From Alcanivorax sp. REN37 (lineage in GTDB: Bacteria > Pseudomonadota > Gammaproteobacteria > Pseudomonadales > Alcanivoracaceae), in contig NZ_JBGCUO010000001.1 of assembly GCF_041102775.1 (NCBI RefSeq), forward strand, positions 1,302,001 through 1,366,000: a stretch of DNA of 64,000 nt. The letters are read 5' to 3'. The translations under genes were made by a program, and so were the position numbers. Position 1 is the first letter of the stretch. Every line of letters starts with the position of its first letter. Below the pieces are notes generated by a model, which made no database searches, was not told the origin of the DNA, and worked only from the letters and a program-made list of their open reading frames with translations. Below are positions 45,765-57,875 of the stretch, piece after piece.

Positions 45765-46637
45765 ATGCACGTGTCTGAAGCGATAGGGCGGCTGCGGGCC
45801 GTAGGTAGGAGGGCGCTGCTGGGCGCGGGGTTGGCGCTGGCGCTGAGCGCGGGCGTGGCCCAGTCGGCGCCGGAGCGGGTGGTGGTGGCCGGTGGCGAAA
45901 TCACCGAGATTGTCTACGCCCTCGGTGCTGAGCAGCGGTTGGTGGGCGTTGACGCCACCAGCAACTATCCGCCCGCTGCGGCGGCGTTGCCGCAGATCGG
46001 CTATGTGCGCGCGCTGCCGGTGGAAGGCGTGATCAGCTTGCGACCGGATCTGCTGCTGCTGACCGAAGAGGCCGGCCCACCGCAGGCGGTGGCACAGTTA
46101 TCAGCCTTGCTGCGCATGGAAACCATTGACGCACGCTGGAGCCGCGAAGGGCTGCTGGCGCGGGTGGCGAGTGTCGGCAAAGTGCTGGACATCGAACCGC
46201 GCGCCGCGGCGCTAACAGCATCATTGACCCAGCGCTTCGCCGCTGTGGACCAGCGCCTGCCGCTGGCAACGCCACCGCGCACCTTGTTCCTGCTCACTGA
46301 TGGCCGGCGCGGAACCCAGATCGGGGGCCGTGGCACTCAGGCGCAGGCGTTACTGGACGATCTCGGCCTGTCCAATGTCACTGAGGGGGCCGGTTTCAAA
46401 CCGATGAGCCCGGAAGCATTGATCGCGCTGGATCCTGAGTTGATCGTCGTAGCCGAAACCGTGCCTGGCAGTTTCCGCCGCAGTGACTGGCCGCTGCTGG
46501 AGCAAACTCGCGCCGCCAAGTCCGGGCGAGTGCTGGTGGCCGATGCCATGTTATTGCTGGGCTTTGGTCCACGCATGCCGGAAGCGCTCCACCAAGTGCT
46601 GGATGCGGCACAAGGCCAGGGCGCAGCGGCACAATGA
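45765..46637 (+). CDS. hmuT: Heme ABC transporter, periplasmic heme-binding protein
   Basis: A 290-residue substrate-binding protein of the HmuT/PhuT/ShuT family. The signal peptide covers about residues 1-34 (ending A-Q-S-A). The fold has V-V-V-A-G-G-E-I-T-E-I-V-Y-A-L-G, G-V-D-A-T-S-N-Y-P with the heme-ligand Tyr, G-Y-V-R-A-L-P-V-E-G-V, and L-R-P-D-L-L-L. It carries heme from the outer receptor to the permease; no TonB receptor is in the window. The ATG at 45765 follows a GTG at 45762. It overlaps hmuU by four bases. Confidence 0.9.
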   Translation: MHVSEAIGRLRAVGRRALLGAGLALALSAGVAQSAPERVVVAGGEITEIVYALGAEQRLVGVDATSNYPPAAAALPQIGYVRALPVEGVISLRPDLLLLTEEAGPPQAVAQLSALLRMETIDARWSREGLLARVASVGKVLDIEPRAAALTASLTQRFAAVDQRLPLATPPRTLFLLTDGRRGTQIGGRGTQAQALLDDLGLSNVTEGAGFKPMSPEALIALDPELIVVAETVPGSFRRSDWPLLEQTRAAKSGRVLVADAMLLLGFGPRMPEALHQVLDAAQGQGAAAQ

Positions 46638-47662
46638 CCGCTGATCCGCGGCGCTGGCCGGTGGCGCCAAGTTTGTGCGCCTTGATGTTGTTGTTGGTGG
46701 TGGCCATGGCCGCAGCGCTGATGACCGGGCCGATGGCGGTGTCGCTCGGCCAGCTTTGGCAGGGGGTGTCGGGCGGCAACACCGACCCCGGCTATCTGGT
46801 GATCCGTGATCTGCGGTTGCCGCGAGTGGTGATGGGCGCCTTGGTCGGCGGCGCCTTGGCCGCCACCGGCGCAGTGCTGCAAGGGTTGTTCCGCAACCCG
46901 CTGGCCGATCCCGGGCTGATTGGCATTTCTGCTGGAGCGGCGTTGGGAGCGGTGACGGTGATCGTGCTCGGCGCCAGTATCGCCACGGCGTTTCAGGTGC
47001 AGTTGCCGACCCAGGCGATCCCGGTGGCTGCCTTCACCGGTGCGCTGATCACCACTTGGGCGGTGTGGCGAGTGGCCAGCCGCGGCGGCGTCACCCAAGT
47101 GTCGATGCTGCTATTGGCCGGCATTGCCATCGGCGCTATTGCCATGGCGCTCACCGGATTGCTGACTTTTCTCGCTGACGACCAGCAACTGCGCTCGCTG
47201 ACGTTCTGGAGCATGGGCAGTTTGGCCCACAGTCGCTGGCAGGACGTGGCGTTGGCGGCGCCCTGGTTGCTGGCCAGCATTCTGCTGTTGCCACTGCTGG
47301 CGCGACCGCTCAATGCCCTAATCCTTGGTGAAGAGGCTGCCGCGCACATGGGCTTTTCGGTGGTGTGGGTGAAGCGTGCGGTGATTGTGTTGAGTGCATT
47401 GTCGGTGGGCGCGGCGGTGGCGGCCGCCGGGCAAGTCAGTTTCATCGGGCTGGTGGCGCCGCATCTGGTGCGCCTACTACTGGGCGTTGATCACCGTTGG
47501 TTGATTCCCGGTGCCGCCGCCATGGGCGCATTGCTGATGGTGTTTGCCGATGTGCTGGCGCGCACCCTGGTGGTGCCCGCGGAACTGCCAATCGGCTTGG
47601 TGATGGCGCTGCTGGGCGGTCCGTTTTTCCTTTACCTGCTGCTGCGGCAGCGGCCGTTGTGA
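46634..47662 (+). CDS. hmuU: Heme ABC transporter permease
   Basis: A 342-residue FecCD-family permease with about ten membrane helices. Motifs include D-L-R-L-P-R-V-V-M-G-A-L-V-G-G-A-L-A-A-T-G-A-V-L-Q-G, R-N-P-L-A-D-P-G-L-I-G, and G-Q-V-S-F-I-G-L-V-A-P-H-L-V-R, the coupling segment to the ATPase. Its ATG overlaps the hmuT stop, and hmuV follows nine bases later. Confidence 0.92.
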   Translation: MTADPRRWPVAPSLCALMLLLVVAMAAALMTGPMAVSLGQLWQGVSGGNTDPGYLVIRDLRLPRVVMGALVGGALAATGAVLQGLFRNPLADPGLIGISAGAALGAVTVIVLGASIATAFQVQLPTQAIPVAAFTGALITTWAVWRVASRGGVTQVSMLLLAGIAIGAIAMALTGLLTFLADDQQLRSLTFWSMGSLAHSRWQDVALAAPWLLASILLLPLLARPLNALILGEEAAAHMGFSVVWVKRAVIVLSALSVGAAVAAAGQVSFIGLVAPHLVRLLLGVDHRWLIPGAAAMGALLMVFADVLARTLVVPAELPIGLVMALLGGPFFLYLLLRQRPL

Positions 47663-47670
47663 GCAGAGCC

Positions 47671-48486
47671 ATGACTGCGCCCCTTTTGGATATCCGTAAT
47701 CTGTCGCTGAGTGTCGGTGACAAACAGCTGCTGCGCGACATCGACTTTTCCGTCAACGCGGGGGAGTGCTTGGCACTGCTGGGCCCCAACGGCGCCGGCA
47801 AGTCCACCTTGCTCCATGCGTTGTCTGGCGGCGCGAGCACTGTGCGTGACCGGATCTGGCTGCGTGGCCGCTCGCTGGCGCAGTGGTCCGGAGCCGAATT
47901 GGCCCGTTTCCGCGCGGTGATGTCGCAACACACCACGGTGGCGTTTCCGATCCGGGTCGACGAAGTGGTAGCGCTGGGGCTGCCGGGTCGTCGCGGCGGC
48001 AATGTGCGCGATCCGCTGGTGGCTAGCTTGCTGGAGTGGCTGGAAGTGGCGCACCTGCGCAGCCGTGCTTATCCGTCGTTGTCCGGTGGTGAACAGCAGC
48101 GGGTGCAATTAGCGCGGGTGTTGGCGCAGCTTTGGGACGCCAGCGGCCCGCGTCTGTTGTTGCTGGATGAAAGCACCTCGGCGCTGGACCCCGCCCAGCA
48201 ATATCTGACGGTAGAAAAGTTGGCGTCATTGGCTGCCACTGGCGATTGGTCGGTGGTGCTGGTGTGCCACGATCTGTCACTGGCCAGCAGCTTTGCTTCG
48301 CGGGTGCTGATGTTGCAGCAGGGCAGGTTGGTGGCGGACGGTTCGCCGGATACGGTGCTCACCGCGCAGCGGTTGGCGCAGGTGTATGGACTGGATTGCT
48401 GCCGCTTGCCGCTGGAGGGCCGTTCGTCGCTGCACATTAAAGGCGCTCTGCGGCGCGCTCCGGCGCCGCCGGGATCAATGCCTTAG
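47671..48486 (+). CDS. hmuV: Heme ABC transporter ATP-binding protein
   Basis: A 271-residue ATPase. Walker A is G-P-N-G-A-G-K-S-T (residues 38-46), the signature is L-S-G-G-E-Q-Q-R, and Walker B is L-L-L-L-D-E-S-T-S-A-L-D with the H-loop in L-V-C-H-D-L-S-L-A. It energises heme import with HmuT and HmuU. The ATG at 47671 fits the family start; the upstream in-frame stretch lies inside hmuU and is not coding in this frame. Confidence 0.92.
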   Translation: MTAPLLDIRNLSLSVGDKQLLRDIDFSVNAGECLALLGPNGAGKSTLLHALSGGASTVRDRIWLRGRSLAQWSGAELARFRAVMSQHTTVAFPIRVDEVVALGLPGRRGGNVRDPLVASLLEWLEVAHLRSRAYPSLSGGEQQRVQLARVLAQLWDASGPRLLLLDESTSALDPAQQYLTVEKLASLAATGDWSVVLVCHDLSLASSFASRVLMLQQGRLVADGSPDTVLTAQRLAQVYGLDCCRLPLEGRSSLHIKGALRRAPAPPGSMP

Positions 48487-48640
48487 GACGTAGCACGCCA
48501 AGGCTGATTGAGGCGCCAGTAGCTGCTGGAGGCGTGTGCGAAGTTGTTGCCAAGCGGGGAGCGAAGACGACTCGGCCGGCAGCATAGATTGGGGAAAACA
48601 CTGCGCTTGGCCACAGCAAAAAATCCTGAAACGCAGACAC

Positions 48641-48670
48641 AAAAAAGCCCGATCAAAATCGGGCTTTTTT
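48641..48670. terminator. Bidirectional rho-independent terminator
   Basis: AAAAAAGCCCGAT, loop CAAA, ATCGGGCTTTTTT. A and T runs on both sides allow use by hmuTUV on the plus strand and by tRNA-Asn on the minus strand. Confidence 0.92.
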
Positions 48671-48730
48671 GTTGGCTTGTGGTCGGACCAGCAGAGCCGT
48701 TGCTCTACATTTCCGAGTGCTTGCCATATT

Positions 48731-48806
48731 TGGCTCCGCCTGCTGGGCTCGAACCAGCGACCCACTGATTAACAGTCAGTTGCTCTACCGACTGAGCTAA
48801 GGCGGA
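48731..48806 (-). tRNA. tRNA-Asn (GTT)
   Basis: A 76-base cloverleaf on the minus strand. The acceptor stem is TCCGCCT with AGGCGGA, the D-arm has GCTCAG, the anticodon loop is CTGTTAA (anticodon GTT), and the T-arm has GGTTCGAGCC. The CCA end is encoded. The anticodon lies at 48771-48773. Confidence 0.97.
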
Positions 48807-48875
48807 ATGTCGGGAACGGCGCGTATGTTATTGAGCGCACCGGGGTTCGTCAACACCCCGATGCGCGTTTGCTGC

Positions 48876-50060
<1,185 letters not shown>

Positions 50061-50149
50061 GCACTCCTCGTCTTTCGAGTAGAGGTGAAATGGGTGCGCT
50101 GGGCGCACGCGGGCGGCCGATATGGTATCGGATTCGAGGTCGCGGCGAA

Positions 50150-52207
<2,058 letters not shown>

Positions 52208-52262
52208 TGGGAAATGCTTGTCAACGACCGGCGGGATGTCTATTATCGCCGGCCTTGATTGA

Positions 52263-52339
52263 AGGCACGTAGCTCAGTTGGTTAGAGCACCACCTTGACA
52301 TGGTGGGGGTCGGTGGTTCGAGTCCACTCGTGCCTACCA
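52263..52339 (+). tRNA. tRNA-Val (GAC)
   Basis: A 77-base cloverleaf. The acceptor is AGGCACG with CGTGCCT, then TA, the D-arm is GCTC, the anticodon stem-loop is CCACCTTGACATGGTGG with anticodon GAC, the T-arm has GGTTCGAGTCC, then discriminator A and encoded CCA. Confidence 0.97.
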
Positions 52340-52351
52340 CATTCCTTCAAC

Positions 52352-52382
52352 AAAAAGGCCCGGCATCTGCCGGGCCTTTTTG
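52352..52382. terminator. Bidirectional rho-independent terminator
   Basis: AAAAAGGCCCGGC, loop ATCT, GCCGGGCCTTTTT. It serves tRNA-Val on one strand and the convergent hydrolase gene on the other. Confidence 0.92.
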
Positions 52383-52394
52383 TTTTCCGCCGTA

Positions 52395-53459
52395 TTACAG
52401 ACCGGCGAACTCGAACGGCCGTGTGACCTTGAACTGTTTCGACACTTCGCCGGCAAACACCCGCGCCTGATCTTCACCCAACTCCAGCTTGCGCACTTTG
52501 CCGCTGCGTTCGGAGAAGTCGAGTTTGTTCAGGTCTACCCAGAACAGGTTCGGTGACACCGCCGACTCGAAGAAGTACAGCTGCCGTTGATGGTCCACCA
52601 CCGTGCGCCAGCGGGTGGAGGAGATATTTGGCTGCTCATCGGTGTTCAAGCCAAACGGCACGGACACGTTGCGGATCACGCTGAACACGCTGGCCAGGGT
52701 GTGCTCTGGCGAGGCGTCCTTGGGAATTGCGTTGATGTAGAACGACGCCCGTGCGAAGCGGTCGGCGGCGCGGTTGGTGCCCGGCAGCATCACGGTGCCG
52801 CCGATCTGCTGCCAGTAGTCATCCAGTGCCAGCTGTTTTTCGAAAGTCGGCGAGTTGGTCATTACTTGGTAGCTGCGGTCGTGATGAATCACCTGCTTGC
52901 CATCGATGTATTCGATGATGGCGTTGTCACCGCTGGCGTCGGACAGCGACAGATGCAGCGTGGCGAGGCGGGTTTCCCCTGGTACTTCGGCGGTCACCAG
53001 CGTGAACGGCTCTTGTTTCAAGGCGTTCACCGCTTCCTCCACGCTGGCGAAGTTGTCCAGCACAAATTGCGCCCAAGCGGCGATGGACAAGCCCGGCGTG
53101 CTGCCGTCGTAGGCCGGATACTCCGACTCCACCAGCCACAGGATATTGGCGGCTAGGCCTTTTTCGTTGACGCCGTCGGTGGTGGAGATGTCGTAGCCGG
53201 TGGCCACCACACTGCCGTAGCGCGAAGTCCATTTGATCGAGTTCGGGCCGGCTTGGCCGCTGCGCTCCATGCCGCGCGGGAACGCCCACAGGTTGGTGCC
53301 GACATCCAGCTTCCAGTCCATCGAACGGGCGGTCAGTACCTGGCCTTGTTGGCCTTGATATACCACCCGGGTGCAAGCGTAACTGACCGACGTGGCCAGC
53401 AGGGTCAGCGACAGGGCGGCGGTCAACGGCCGAACCCAACGAGAAACGAGAGGGTGCAT
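52395..53459 (-). CDS. Secreted linear-amide C-N hydrolase (choloylglycine/penicillin V acylase family)
   Basis: A 354-residue Ntn hydrolase. A signal peptide of about 28 residues ends V-S-Y-A, and cleavage exposes Cys as the catalytic N-terminal nucleophile (C-T-R-V-V-Y). Conserved blocks follow: R-S-M-D-W, Y-D-I-S-T-T-D-G-V-N-E-K-G-L-A-A-N, and V-M-T-N-S-P-T-F-E. Relatives hydrolyse bile salts, penicillin V or acyl-homoserine lactones; the Gram-negative periplasmic group often acts on the last. The ATG at 53459 follows GGAGAG by six bases. Confidence 0.87.
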   Translation of the reverse strand: MHPLVSRWVRPLTAALSLTLLATSVSYACTRVVYQGQQGQVLTARSMDWKLDVGTNLWAFPRGMERSGQAGPNSIKWTSRYGSVVATGYDISTTDGVNEKGLAANILWLVESEYPAYDGSTPGLSIAAWAQFVLDNFASVEEAVNALKQEPFTLVTAEVPGETRLATLHLSLSDASGDNAIIEYIDGKQVIHHDRSYQVMTNSPTFEKQLALDDYWQQIGGTVMLPGTNRAADRFARASFYINAIPKDASPEHTLASVFSVIRNVSVPFGLNTDEQPNISSTRWRTVVDHQRQLYFFESAVSPNLFWVDLNKLDFSERSGKVRKLELGEDQARVFAGEVSKQFKVTRPFEFAGL

Positions 53460-53665
53460 TGGTGCTCTCCATGGCGGCAAGAAAACAGCCCCCATCATCC
53501 CCCCGGTACCCGCGTTTGCAAACCCGTGGCCCGGCAGGTCCAGTGGTTTTTTCCGGCCTGCTCTTGATACATGTCAGACCGCTGTTCGGTAGGCCGGGGA
53601 TGATGGGCATATCGATATGCCGTGTTGCAATAACGGGCGCGGCGGAAATGCCCGGGGAGGGAAAA

Positions 53666-55028
53666 ATGAAGCGAATCGGAAGGCGCCGCCTGCTGCAAGG
53701 GGTGGCGGTGGGTGCCGTGCTTGGAGCGGTGGTGATCGCCAGCTGCATGGTGCTGCCGCGCTGGGCGGTGCCCTATCGTGACACCGCCGCGGTGGACATC
53801 CGCGATCCGCAGCTGATCGAGCGCGGCCGTTATGTGGCGCGGCTGGGGGATTGTGCCGCCTGTCACAGTGCGCCGGGCGGGCAACCCTATGCTGGGGGGC
53901 GGGGGCTGCAGACGCCGGTCGGCACTATTTATTCCACCAATATCACCCCGGACCCGGACACCGGCATCGGTGCCTACCGCTATGGCGATTTCGAGCGCGC
54001 AGTGCGTCGCGGCGTGCGGCCGGATCATCAAGTCCTGTTCCCGGCGATGCCGTATCCGTCGTACCAGATCGTGTCGGATGCCGACATGCAGGCACTTTAC
54101 GCCTACTTCATGACGGCGGTGGCCCCGGTGCGACAAGAAAACCCGCCCACTACCATGCCGTGGCCGTTAAGTCTGCGCTGGCCGCAAGCGGCCTGGCAGC
54201 TGCTGTTTGTGCCGAGTCGGGCACCCTGGTCAGAGCCGCAAGCCAATGCTGATCCGGTCAGTCGGGGCCTATCTGGTGGAAGGGCTGGGCCATTGCGGTG
54301 CCTGCCACACCCCGCGCGGTATTGGTTTCCAGGAACAATCGCTGCATGACAGTGATGATGGCCGCTATCTGTCAGGCTCTGCGGTCGAGGGTTGGTTTGC
54401 CAAGAACCTGCGCAATGAAGGGCTCGGGCTGGCCACCTGGAGTGAGGCGGAAATTGTCGAATTCCTGCGCACCGGCCGCACCGATCGGGTGGCGGTGTTC
54501 GGTGCCATGGCGGACGTGGTGGCGCACAGTTCGCGCTATATGAGCGTCGATGATCTGAGCGCCATTGCGGCGTATCTCAAGCAACTGGCGCCGCAGCCTG
54601 GCGGCCGGGGCGCTTGGCAGCGTGGCGAAGACCTGACCACGGCGGCGCTGCGCAGCGGCACGGACACCTCGCCGGGCGCGCTGCTATACGTGGAGCAATG
54701 CAGCCTCTGTCATCGTCTGGACGGGCAGGGCGCGCCGCGTATCTTCCCAAGCTTGGCCGGCAATTCCATCGTATTTGCCGAAGATGCTCGCTCCTTGATC
54801 CAAGTGACGCTGGCCGGTGACCGCATGCCACTGACCGACGCTGACCGCATGGCGTTCGCAATGCCGGCGTTCGACCACCTCAGCGACGGCGAACTGGCCC
54901 AGGTGCTCAGTTATGTGCGCGCCGGGTGGGGCAACAATGCGGGTCCGGTATCGGAATGGGATATCCGCCGCATGCGCGCAGAGTTGGCCCACAAACCTAC
55001 CCATCATGTGCCGGAGGTGACGCCATGA
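53666..55028 (+). pseudogene. Triheme cytochrome c (alcohol/gluconate dehydrogenase type) with frameshift
   Basis: Two overlapping frames together encode one triheme membrane-anchored cytochrome c of about 454 residues. The first part (53666-54268) has an N-terminal signal anchor and heme site C-A-A-C-H (Cys63 to His67). The second (54267-55028) starts in A-Y-L-V-E-G-L-G-H and carries C-G-A-C-H and C-S-L-C-H. The expected junction R-G-A-Y-L-V would need GC inserted after GGGGC near 54268, so two bases are missing, or one is extra. Intact relatives take electrons from PQQ or flavin dehydrogenases at the periplasmic face. Either the gene is broken or the base call is wrong. It overlaps the next cytochrome gene by four bases. 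Confidence 0.8.
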
Positions 55029-55930
55029 AGCGCCTGTTGATTCCTGTGGTGGTGCTAGCGCTGGCGGCAGTGCTGGGGGTACTTGGTTGGCAGTGGTCTG
55101 CACTCGGCTACGCGGTGCCTGTGCGGGTGGCCCAGCAGTACCCGCTGCACGCGGCGGATGGTGCCGTACTGGGCCGTTATCGGGTGCCAGCGGATACCGC
55201 CATTGTGCAGCAGCCGAATGCCGAGCAGATCCTGTATGGCAAGCGACTGCTGAACGAGACCGCACGTTTACTGCCCGACAATGTTGGCAGCGGCCTCAAT
55301 TGCAACAGCTGCCACATGGCGCAAGGGCGGTTGCGTTACGGTGCTAACTATTTCAACACCGCTCAGCGTTATCCGCGGGTGATGCCACGGGCCGGTCGCG
55401 AGGTGGACTTGGCCGGGCGCATCAACGGCTGCTTCCAGCGCTCCATGAACGGCACCCCGCTGCCGGTGGACAGCGAAGAAATGGCGGCGATGCAAGCCTA
55501 CTACCGCTGGTTGGCACCGGCCCAAGCCGGAGTGGTGCAGGCACCAGGAGAGGCCGCATTTGATACCGCGTTGGTGGGCAATGCCCAGCGTGGGCAGGTG
55601 GTCTATGCCGGCCAGTGCGCCAGTTGCCATGGTGACCAGGGGCAAGGCATGAAGGACCAGTTCGGCGATTACATCTTCCCGCCGCTGTGGGGGCCCGACT
55701 CGTTCAACATCGGCGCCGGCATGGCGCGGGTGTACAAAGCGGCCACCTTTGTGCAGCACAACATGCCGATGGGCACCGGGCTGCACGTGCCGCTGGGTCA
55801 GGGCGGTGTGCTCAGCGCCCAAGAGGCGGTGGATGTGGCGCAGTTCTTCACCCACCAGCCGCGCCCGGACTTCGCCGGTAAAGACGGCGACTGGCCACAC
55901 GGCAATAAACCGGTGGACGCCCGCTACTGA
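55025..55930 (+). CDS. Diheme cytochrome c, thiosulfate dehydrogenase (TsdA)-like
   Basis: A 301-residue protein with an N-terminal hydrophobic signal or anchor (residues 5-27) and two heme sites: C-N-S-C-H (Cys93 to His97) and C-A-S-C-H (Cys198 to His202). The block R-I-N-G-C-F-Q-R-S-M-N-G with Cys136 matches TsdA, where that cysteine is the sixth ligand of heme 1. P-P-L-W-G-P-D-S-F-N-I-G-A-G-M also agrees. TsdA joins two thiosulfates to tetrathionate or the reverse. Here it is coupled to a dehydrogenase-type triheme cytochrome and the pqq genes, so the electron partner may differ. Its ATG overlaps the upstream stop. Confidence 0.8.
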   Translation: MKRLLIPVVVLALAAVLGVLGWQWSALGYAVPVRVAQQYPLHAADGAVLGRYRVPADTAIVQQPNAEQILYGKRLLNETARLLPDNVGSGLNCNSCHMAQGRLRYGANYFNTAQRYPRVMPRAGREVDLAGRINGCFQRSMNGTPLPVDSEEMAAMQAYYRWLAPAQAGVVQAPGEAAFDTALVGNAQRGQVVYAGQCASCHGDQGQGMKDQFGDYIFPPLWGPDSFNIGAGMARVYKAATFVQHNMPMGTGLHVPLGQGGVLSAQEAVDVAQFFTHQPRPDFAGKDGDWPHGNKPVDARY

Positions 55931-55947
55931 CGGGCGCTTTTCAGGAG

Positions 55948-56071
55948 CTAACAACAATGGCGCGGGGACGCCATTGTGCTTTGGATGTAGTCCGAAAATT
56001 TGATGGAGCCGGGGCAGGGTGGATGGTGAAGTGTCAGGGTCGCCTGAGCGACATCCCTACCTAACAACAAT
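55948..56071 (+). repeat. Paired CTAACAACAAT direct repeats around leader ORF
   Basis: The 11-base sequence CTAACAACAAT occurs at 55948-55958 and 56061-56071, each beside a CAGGAG ribosome-site core. The copies bracket the small frame upstream of pqqA. Confidence 0.6.
55957..56064 (+). CDS. Possible 35-residue leader peptide before pqqA
   Basis: A short frame beginning [10 protein letters not shown] with AGGAG nine bases upstream; it stops 22 bases before the pqqA ATG. A hairpin (ACAATGGCG at 55954-55962 with CGCCATTGT at 55969-55977) would hide its start codon. It has no known relatives that I recognise. It may be a regulatory leader, or a chance frame in the terminator/leader region of the pqq operon. 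Confidence 0.3.
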   Translation: MARGRHCALDVVRKFDGAGAGWMVKCQGRLSDIPT

Positions 56072-56086
56072 ATTCAGGAGGTTCCC

Positions 56087-56158
56087 ATGTGGACCAAACC
56101 CCGCTACGAAGATCTGCGCCTTGGCTTTGAAGTCACCCTCTACATCGCCAACCGCTGA
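56087..56158 (+). CDS. pqqA: PQQ precursor peptide PqqA
   Basis: A 23-residue peptide that is the substrate from which pyrroloquinoline quinone is cut and built. The sequence starts [10 protein letters not shown] and contains the invariant Glu15-x3-Tyr19 pair in F-E-V-T-L-Y, whose side chains are cross-linked by PqqE. A strong CAGGAGG precedes the ATG. It heads the operon. A hairpin after it probably keeps pqqA mRNA in excess over the enzyme genes. Confidence 0.95.
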   Translation: MWTKPRYEDLRLGFEVTLYIANR

Positions 56159-56167
56159 GCGGTCCCT

Positions 56168-56191
56168 CCCGGCTCCAGCCTTGGAGCCGGG
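56168..56191 (+). promoter_or_regulatory. pqqA-pqqB intergenic hairpin
   Basis: CCCGGCTCCA, loop GCCT, TGGAGCCGGG: a perfect ten-base stem, without a T tract, between pqqA and pqqB. It suits partial termination or a stable 3' end that lets the precursor peptide be made in excess. Confidence 0.7.
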
Positions 56192-56205
56192 ATACCGGTG
56201 CAATC

Positions 56206-57114
56206 ATGCAGATCCGTATTCTTGGCTCCGCTGCGGGCGGCGGATTTCCACAGTGGAATTGTCGCTGCGCCCAGTGTGAAGGTGTGCGTGCCGGCACCAC
56301 TCGTGCCGAGCCCCGTACCCAATCGTCGATCGCGCTGTCCGATGATGGCGAACGCTGGGTGCTGTGCAACGCGTCCCCCGATATTCGTGTCCAGCTGGAG
56401 GCGCATCCGGTGTTGCGCCGTGCCAGCGGTGCTCGCGGTACCGCCATTGGCGCCGTGATGTTGATGGACAGCCACATTGATCACACCACTGGCTTGCTGA
56501 TGCTGCGCGAAGGTTGCCCGCACCAGATTTGGTGTACCGACGCCGTACATCAAGATTTGAGCCACGGCTTTCCACTGTTTCCGATGCTCTCCCACTGGGG
56601 CGGGCTGGTACGCAATCCGGTGCCATTGGCTGGCGAATTCGCTATCGCTTGTTGTCCGGGGCTGCAGTTTGCAGCCATTCCGCTGCGCAGCGCGGCGCCG
56701 CCATACTCGCCGCACCGCCACGATCCCCATCCCGGCGACAACATTGGTCTGCTAGTGCAAAACGCTGCCGGCAAGCGGCTGTTCTACGCCCCTGGGCTGG
56801 GCCAACTGGATGACGACCTACGCCGCCTGATGGCGTCCGCCGATTGCGTGCTGGTGGACGGCACGTTCTGGCAAGAAGACGAAATGGCCCGCGCTGGGGT
56901 GGGCACCAAAAAGGCGGCCGAGATGGGCCACCTGCCGCAGAGCGGTCCCAACGGCATGCTCGCCGAATTAGCGCGGATGCCCGATGGCCAGCGCCAGATC
57001 CTCATCCACATCAACAACACCAACCCGATCCTGGATCCGGACTCGCCCGAGCGGGCGCAGGTGGAGCAACAGGGCATCGAAGTCGCTTACGACGGCATGA
57101 GTATTGCGCTATGA
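56206..57114 (+). CDS. pqqB: PQQ biosynthesis protein PqqB
   Basis: A 302-residue metallo-beta-lactamase-fold protein. It opens [19 protein letters not shown] and has the zinc-binding [16 protein letters not shown] and G-D-N-I-G-L. PqqB is an iron-dependent hydroxylase that oxidises the tyrosine of the cross-linked Glu-Tyr intermediate. Its stop overlaps the pqqC start by four bases. Confidence 0.96.
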   Translation: MQIRILGSAAGGGFPQWNCRCAQCEGVRAGTTRAEPRTQSSIALSDDGERWVLCNASPDIRVQLEAHPVLRRASGARGTAIGAVMLMDSHIDHTTGLLMLREGCPHQIWCTDAVHQDLSHGFPLFPMLSHWGGLVRNPVPLAGEFAIACCPGLQFAAIPLRSAAPPYSPHRHDPHPGDNIGLLVQNAAGKRLFYAPGLGQLDDDLRRLMASADCVLVDGTFWQEDEMARAGVGTKKAAEMGHLPQSGPNGMLAELARMPDGQRQILIHINNTNPILDPDSPERAQVEQQGIEVAYDGMSIAL

Positions 57115-57875
57115 CCGCCATTGCTGCTGAGGCGCCGTTGAGCCGCGCCGCGTTTGAACAGGCGCTGCGTGACAAGGGGCGCTATTACCACATCCATCAC
57201 CCCTACCACTGCGCCATGTATGAAGGGCGTGCCACGCGGGAGCAAATCCAAGGCTGGGTGGCCAACCGCTACTACTACCAGATCAACATTCCGCAAAAGG
57301 ATGCGGCGATCATGGCCAACTGCCGTGACCGCGAGGTGCGGCGTGAATGGATTCAGCGCATCCATGACCACGATGGCGCGCCGGGCAGTGACGGCGGCAT
57401 CGAAGCCTGGTTGCGATTGGGCGAGGCGGTGGGGTTGAGCGCCGACACGCTGCGCTCCGAAGCCATGGTGCTGCCCGGTGTGCGCTTTGCGGTGGACGCC
57501 TATTTGCAGTTCGCGCGCCAGGCCAGCTGGCAGGAAGCGGCCTGCTCATCGTTGACCGAATTGTTCGCACCGCATATCCATCAGTCGCGGCTGGACAGTT
57601 GGCCGACGCACTACCCTTGGATCAAGCCGGAAGGCTATGTGTATTTCCGCACCCGTCTCAGCGAAGCGCGCCGCGATGTGGAACACGGACTGCGGGTGAC
57701 ACTCGACCATTTCACCACCCGTGCTCAGCAGCAGCGGGCACTGGAAATTCTGCAATTCAAACTCGACATCCTGTGGACCATGCTTGATGCCATGAGCATG
57801 GCCTATGAGCTGGCGCGGCCGCCCTACCACACTGTAGAGAACGGCCAGCCGTGGCACCGAGGGCTGTGGTCATGA
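57111..57875 (+). CDS. pqqC: Pyrroloquinoline-quinone synthase PqqC
   Basis: A 254-residue helical oxidase that closes the ring and performs the final eight-electron oxidation to PQQ without a metal cofactor. Typical segments are [38 protein letters not shown], and the late [11 protein letters not shown]. Its active-site His and Tyr residues are present. Overlaps both neighbours by four bases. Confidence 0.96.
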   Translation: MTAIAAEAPLSRAAFEQALRDKGRYYHIHHPYHCAMYEGRATREQIQGWVANRYYYQINIPQKDAAIMANCRDREVRREWIQRIHDHDGAPGSDGGIEAWLRLGEAVGLSADTLRSEAMVLPGVRFAVDAYLQFARQASWQEAACSSLTELFAPHIHQSRLDSWPTHYPWIKPEGYVYFRTRLSEARRDVEHGLRVTLDHFTTRAQQQRALEILQFKLDILWTMLDAMSMAYELARPPYHTVENGQPWHRGLWS

